Assembly (NCBI GenBank): GCA_903847495.1
Contig: CAINDT010000102.1
Span: 1-8,999 of the forward strand
DNA: 8,999 nt
Source: an uncultured Actinomycetes bacterium
GTDB lineage: Bacteria; Actinomycetota; Thermoleophilia; Gaiellales; F1-60-MAGs149
Direction: 5' to 3'
Each line of letters begins with the position of its first letter. The stretch's first letter is position 1. The notes below the pieces were generated by a model. That model was given only the letters and a program-made list of their open reading frames with translations, did not search any database and was not told the origin of the DNA. Positions 5,801 to 8,999 of this stretch are shown in pieces. Made by a program: the position numbers and the translations under genes.

Positions 5801-8056
5801 GTGCGTCGACTATCTCGCCTGTTCATTCTTGCTGTACCGATTGGGGCGTTCGTCGCCTTCACGGCAGTTGGCGTCGCCATGGCCGTCGCGCCCGTGACGT
5901 CGATCGGGTCCACCGGAGACGGTGGACCGGAGTACCGCTCGTCCGAGCGCGCGATGGGCTACCTGTGGCCACGCCCCGACGACATCGACTTCAGGATTGA
6001 CTACGCGTCCGACCAGGTAGCGACCCCGCAGGGCGTGCGCGACAGGGCGGACGACGTGCTGGTGAGGTTCGAAGGGCGCGATGTGTCGGTGACCATGCGC
6101 CGGGAGGCCTTCGACGTAGTGGGTGCTCAGCCGGAGGCGGCGCGAAGGGTGAAAGGACTCCCGTTGACGTGGCGGGTACCGGTTGAAGAGGGCGCCAGCC
6201 CGGCCAGGGTCGCGAGCAGGATTGCTAAAGCCGAAGGGGTTGACTGGAGTGCGGCCGACGTTCCTGCAACCACGGATGTCATGCCTAACGATCCGTTCTT
6301 CTCCGATCTGTGGGGCCTCAGCAACACCGGCCAGCAGGTGCAGGCCTCGCCGCCGTTCACCGGACTTGCCGGCGTAGATCTAGGCGCGCTCGGCGCATGG
6401 GGTACGACGCAGGGCTCTGCGAACGTTTCGGTGGCGGTCGTTGACAGCGGGATCGCTCTTGACCACCCCGACCTCGAGGCCAATCTGCGCACCACGGATG
6501 GGCGGAACTTCGTGCCCGACGCCGAGGGCGTGGTTGACCCGCTCGCGTTCGACGATCTGAACAGCCATGGCACGCACGTTGCCGGCACCATCGGTGCCGA
6601 CGGCAACAACGGGCTTGGCGTGGTCGGCGTCAACTGGACCGTCGACATGACGTCGGTGCGCTCGTGTGGCTTTAATGGATCCTGCGGGCAATGGCCCGCG
6701 GGGATGGCCTATGCCGGTGGGCAGGCGCGTGTGGTGAACGTGAGCCTCGGCGGCCCCGGCAACGGCGAAGCAGCTGCGGATGCCGTTCGGCAGCACCCAA
6801 ATAGTCTGTTCGTCGTCGCCGCTGGCAACGACGGCTCGGACAATGATGAGACGCCGCAGTATCCGTGCAACGTCTCGCTGCCCAACGTGCTGTGCGTGGC
6901 TGCTATCGACGCAAGTGGCAGTCTGGCCTCGTTCTCGAATTACGGTGCGAGATCCGTTGACATCGCTGCACCGGGCGTCAACATTCTGAGCACGGTACCG
7001 ACCTTCACCAACGCGTATGCACCGGCGATAGAGCCGAACTCCGCGACGCCGCCGCGACCGGCCAACTGGCCGCAGGATCCGGACGAGCAATGGACGGTTG
7101 AACAACTCAGCAACGGTGTGGACTACATCGATTTGTCCGCCTCGGCCGGTGCGGGCCTGCCGATTGGAGACGACGTCGAGATCTGGACGATCGAGGCCCC
7201 GGGAAGCTTCGCCCCGATCGGCCAGTCGTGCCGGATGGAGGCGTACGTCGCAACCGATCTCGACACTGACCACGAGCAGTTGCAGCTCCTCTACCTCACG
7301 GACCGCGCTCCGACCACTCCGGTCGTCGCTGGCGGGATCTCTGGCGACACCGAGGGCGGATTCGAAAAGTGGCAGGTGGACCTTTCCGCGCTCCGTGGTG
7401 CGGAGGAGGCGAAGCTGATGTTCGCCGTGGTGCGCGAGACCGGCAATCCAACTCGCTCGAAGGTCGAAGCGAGCATCGCGAATCTGGTGGTCAAGTGCAT
7501 CGTCGACCAGCCGGCGGGCGGAAGCTACGAGTTCATGAGCGGGACGTCCATGGCTGCACCGCAGGTTGCCGGCGCTGCAGCCCTGCTGCTGGCGAAGAAC
7601 CCCACGCTGACTGCGGCCCAGCTGAAGCGGGCCCTCTTGTCGACCGCAGTGCCGATGGCATCCCTGACGGGGAAGGTGGCTACCGGCGGGCGGCTTGACG
7701 CAAACGCCGCGCTCGCCTCGATAGCCGCGGCGCCCGTAGCGGCCTCAGCCTCCCCCACAACGCTGACGGGCGAAGTCCCCTGCGTGGCAACCACCTGCTT
7801 GGCTACCGGCACAGCACCGGCGGACGCCACGCGCATCACCCAGAAGGCGACATCGCCTCTCAACGGGCGCACGGTAACGGGCAGGTGCACCATTGAGCAG
7901 GTGACCGGCACCGCGAGCAGAACCTACGCCTGCACCATGCGTCTGAGCAGCGGCACCTGGATCATCACCACCACTGCGTCCACGCCGTCGGGCACGATTG
8001 CCGCGTTCAGCAAGCGCGTGACGGTGGCCTCGCGTCCCCTCCCGGTAACCGGATAG
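5801..8056 (+). CDS. Secreted S8 (subtilisin-family) serine protease with inserted domain
   Basis: The 751-residue exported endopeptidase starts at GTG with RRLSRLFIL and a hydrophobic core, with likely cleavage after GVAMA (about 28). Residues about 70-160 form a propeptide-like region with VLVRF (86-90) and PLTWRVPVEEG (121-131). The catalytic domain opens with MPNDPFFSDLWGLSNTGQ (161-178). The triad is D215 in AVVDSGI, H256 in SHGTHVAG and S583 in MSGTSMAAPQVAG, with N343 in AAGNDG as the oxyanion-hole residue. All key residues are present, so it should be active. APG (390-392) and GTSMA (581-585) are 188 residues apart instead of the usual roughly 20. The extra segment (about 402-572) looks like a beta-sandwich, with KWQVDLSALRG and the cysteine pair C477/C566. 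After the catalytic domain (to about 640) comes a Cys-containing Ig-like tail (C661, C666, C696, C711). No C-terminal anchor is seen, which suggests release. The stop TAG lies eight bases before the next gene's start, so cotranscription is likely. Substrate is unknown. Confidence 0.92.
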   Translation: MRRLSRLFILAVPIGAFVAFTAVGVAMAVAPVTSIGSTGDGGPEYRSSERAMGYLWPRPDDIDFRIDYASDQVATPQGVRDRADDVLVRFEGRDVSVTMRREAFDVVGAQPEAARRVKGLPLTWRVPVEEGASPARVASRIAKAEGVDWSAADVPATTDVMPNDPFFSDLWGLSNTGQQVQASPPFTGLAGVDLGALGAWGTTQGSANVSVAVVDSGIALDHPDLEANLRTTDGRNFVPDAEGVVDPLAFDDLNSHGTHVAGTIGADGNNGLGVVGVNWTVDMTSVRSCGFNGSCGQWPAGMAYAGGQARVVNVSLGGPGNGEAAADAVRQHPNSLFVVAAGNDGSDNDETPQYPCNVSLPNVLCVAAIDASGSLASFSNYGARSVDIAAPGVNILSTVPTFTNAYAPAIEPNSATPPRPANWPQDPDEQWTVEQLSNGVDYIDLSASAGAGLPIGDDVEIWTIEAPGSFAPIGQSCRMEAYVATDLDTDHEQLQLLYLTDRAPTTPVVAGGISGDTEGGFEKWQVDLSALRGAEEAKLMFAVVRETGNPTRSKVEASIANLVVKCIVDQPAGGSYEFMSGTSMAAPQVAGAAALLLAKNPTLTAAQLKRALLSTAVPMASLTGKVATGGRLDANAALASIAAAPVAASASPTTLTGEVPCVATTCLATGTAPADATRITQKATSPLNGRTVTGRCTIEQVTGTASRTYACTMRLSSGTWIITTTASTPSGTIAAFSKRVTVASRPLPVTG

Positions 8057-8064
8057 CGCGTTTC

Positions 8065-8999
8065 TTGTCTTCCCGTTCCATCAGTGCGCTCACGCTGACC
8101 GCGGTCGGTCTGGCCTTGCTGGTGCCGTCGCTGGCGACGGCCGCTACACCGCTGTCCTCGGGTGCCGTCGTCACCCCCGGTGCCAGTGAGCGAGTCGCCG
8201 CTGCAACCACTGCGGGCCGTGCCCGGCAGGCGGTCAATGTTCTTGTCGCCCCTCTGCCCGGAATGGATTTGGCTGGCGGCCGGGTGACGATCCTCAATGG
8301 GGATGGGACGAAGATCGGGAGTGCCACCACCAACCACCTCAGCACGACGCAGGTGCAGATCGCGGGTCCCGGCGACAGCGGGCCGTTCACCGTCTCCGTA
8401 AGCGGCGGGACGCTCCGGTATGCCGTCAACGGCGAGTGGATCACCCGGCCATTCACGGGCGAGCTTCACGCCCGTACGTCGCGTATCGATGCGGCCGCTC
8501 CAGTCGTGATCGTTGACGTCGCCTCGACCAGCGCACTCGCGCTCACTGAGCAAGCCCGTCTGACGTACCCGCAGGCGCTGGATGCCGCCCAAGACGCGCT
8601 TGGCATTCCCGTCAAGGCTCCGGCCTACACGACGGCCTTCCTCAACTGGGATGTCTCCGGTGCCAAGCTGCTGCGCGTCGCCGATCGTCGCGGCGGCTAC
8701 GACGGACTGATCACCGCGATCGTCGACGCTGCGGCGCGTGGCGATCGTCTCGCCGGCGACCTCGAACCCCAGCGGGGCCGTGGTGCCGCCCAATTGGACG
8801 CGCCTCCGTCCCAGGCTGCACGCACGCAGGGCTCCTCGGCGGCGATGCAGGTGCGCAACACGTCCGTGGTCAATAGTTGCGTCGGCGGGACGGCCGGTGC
8901 CGGTACCGCGAACGGCACTCCGCCGTCGGGCGCCGGGTACGACCTCGGGACCGTCCGCGGTTTCGGGGGCTACTCACCCAACTACATCCGGAACATGGC
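8065..8999 (+). CDS. Exported protein of unknown family, N-terminal part
   Basis: The frame stays open from the TTG at 8065 to the window edge, giving 311 full codons plus two bases, with strong G/C third-position bias. TTG is the only sensible start: the frame has a stop at 7894-7896 and no ATG or GTG between it and the signal peptide. The start sits eight bases after the protease stop, whose GGATAG (8051-8056) may serve as a weak ribosome site, so translation may be coupled. Residues 1-27 form a Sec signal peptide with likely cleavage after SLATA. Residues about 53-142 are beta-rich (GGRVTILNGDGTKIGSATT, FTVSVSGG) and resemble a carboxypeptidase-regulatory or Ig-like fold. Residues about 145-235 look helical (SALALTEQARLTYPQALDAA, GYDGLITAIVDAAARGD). 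A Gly/Ser/Ala-rich stretch follows (about 236-311), with one cysteine (C272). I do not recognise the family and assign no function. The operon position suggests a link to the protease, as partner, substrate or co-secreted factor, which is only inference. Confidence 0.78.
   Translation, partial: MSSRSISALTLTAVGLALLVPSLATAATPLSSGAVVTPGASERVAAATTAGRARQAVNVLVAPLPGMDLAGGRVTILNGDGTKIGSATTNHLSTTQVQIAGPGDSGPFTVSVSGGTLRYAVNGEWITRPFTGELHARTSRIDAAAPVVIVDVASTSALALTEQARLTYPQALDAAQDALGIPVKAPAYTTAFLNWDVSGAKLLRVADRRGGYDGLITAIVDAAARGDRLAGDLEPQRGRGAAQLDAPPSQAARTQGSSAAMQVRNTSVVNSCVGGTAGAGTANGTPPSGAGYDLGTVRGFGGYSPNYIRNM

Noticed and set aside
7924..8793. 289-codon minus-strand open frame opposite the end of the protease and the unknown gene
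   Set aside because: It spans two genes, has Arg/Gly-rich sequence without motifs, and is opposed by a signal-peptide-bearing plus-strand frame with better codon bias.
319..8999. Idea that the cyclotransferase modifies the exported proteins encoded nearby
   Set aside because: Predicted signal cleavage of the three neighbours would expose Ser, Val or Ala, not Gln, so no local substrate is evident.

Overview
The window comes from a GC-rich bacterial chromosome. Codons strongly favour G or C at the third position, two of the six genes start with GTG or TTG, and hairpins without U-tracts sit at gene ends. Secreted proteins carry actinobacterial-style fibronectin type III repeats with a KPGGxTC...C insertion. 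This suggests a high-GC actinobacterium, perhaps of the Thermoleophilia/Solirubrobacterales type. That placement is inferred from style only, as no RNA or marker gene is present.

Layout from left to right: (1) 1-288, plus strand, the C-terminal 95 codons of a DUF3830-type (cyclophilin-like) protein. (2) 289-319, a long hairpin shared by two convergent genes. (3) 319-1095, minus strand, an exported glutaminyl-peptide cyclotransferase of the plant/bacterial beta-propeller type. (4) 1105-1138, a perfect 14-bp hairpin between that gene and its upstream neighbour. (5) 1148-3805, minus strand, an 885-residue secreted choice-of-anchor I protein with two FN3 domains and a Cys-containing C-terminal module. 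(6) 3806-3969, a leader/promoter region with several inverted repeats. (7) 3970-5580, minus strand, a cytosolic ThDP-dependent decarboxylase/acetolactate-synthase-like enzyme, closest in style to 5-guanidino-2-oxopentanoate decarboxylase. (8) 5581-5800, a divergent promoter region with a 16-nt perfect palindrome. (9) 5801-8056, plus strand, a secreted subtilisin-family (S8) protease whose catalytic domain carries an insertion of about 170 residues just before the active-site serine. (10) 8065 to the window end, plus strand, a second exported protein of unknown family. It begins at a TTG eight bases after the protease stop and runs off the window.

Four of the six genes encode proteins with Sec-type signal peptides, so the region is mainly a patch of secretome genes around one cytosolic enzyme. 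The clearest functional unit is the S8 protease plus its tightly spaced downstream partner, a probable two-gene or longer operon. The choice-of-anchor I gene and the cyclotransferase lie in tandem but are separated by a strong hairpin, so cotranscription is uncertain. I found no mobile element, CRISPR array, tRNA or rRNA. The least explained elements are the protease insertion, the unknown exported partner and the structured non-coding segments.
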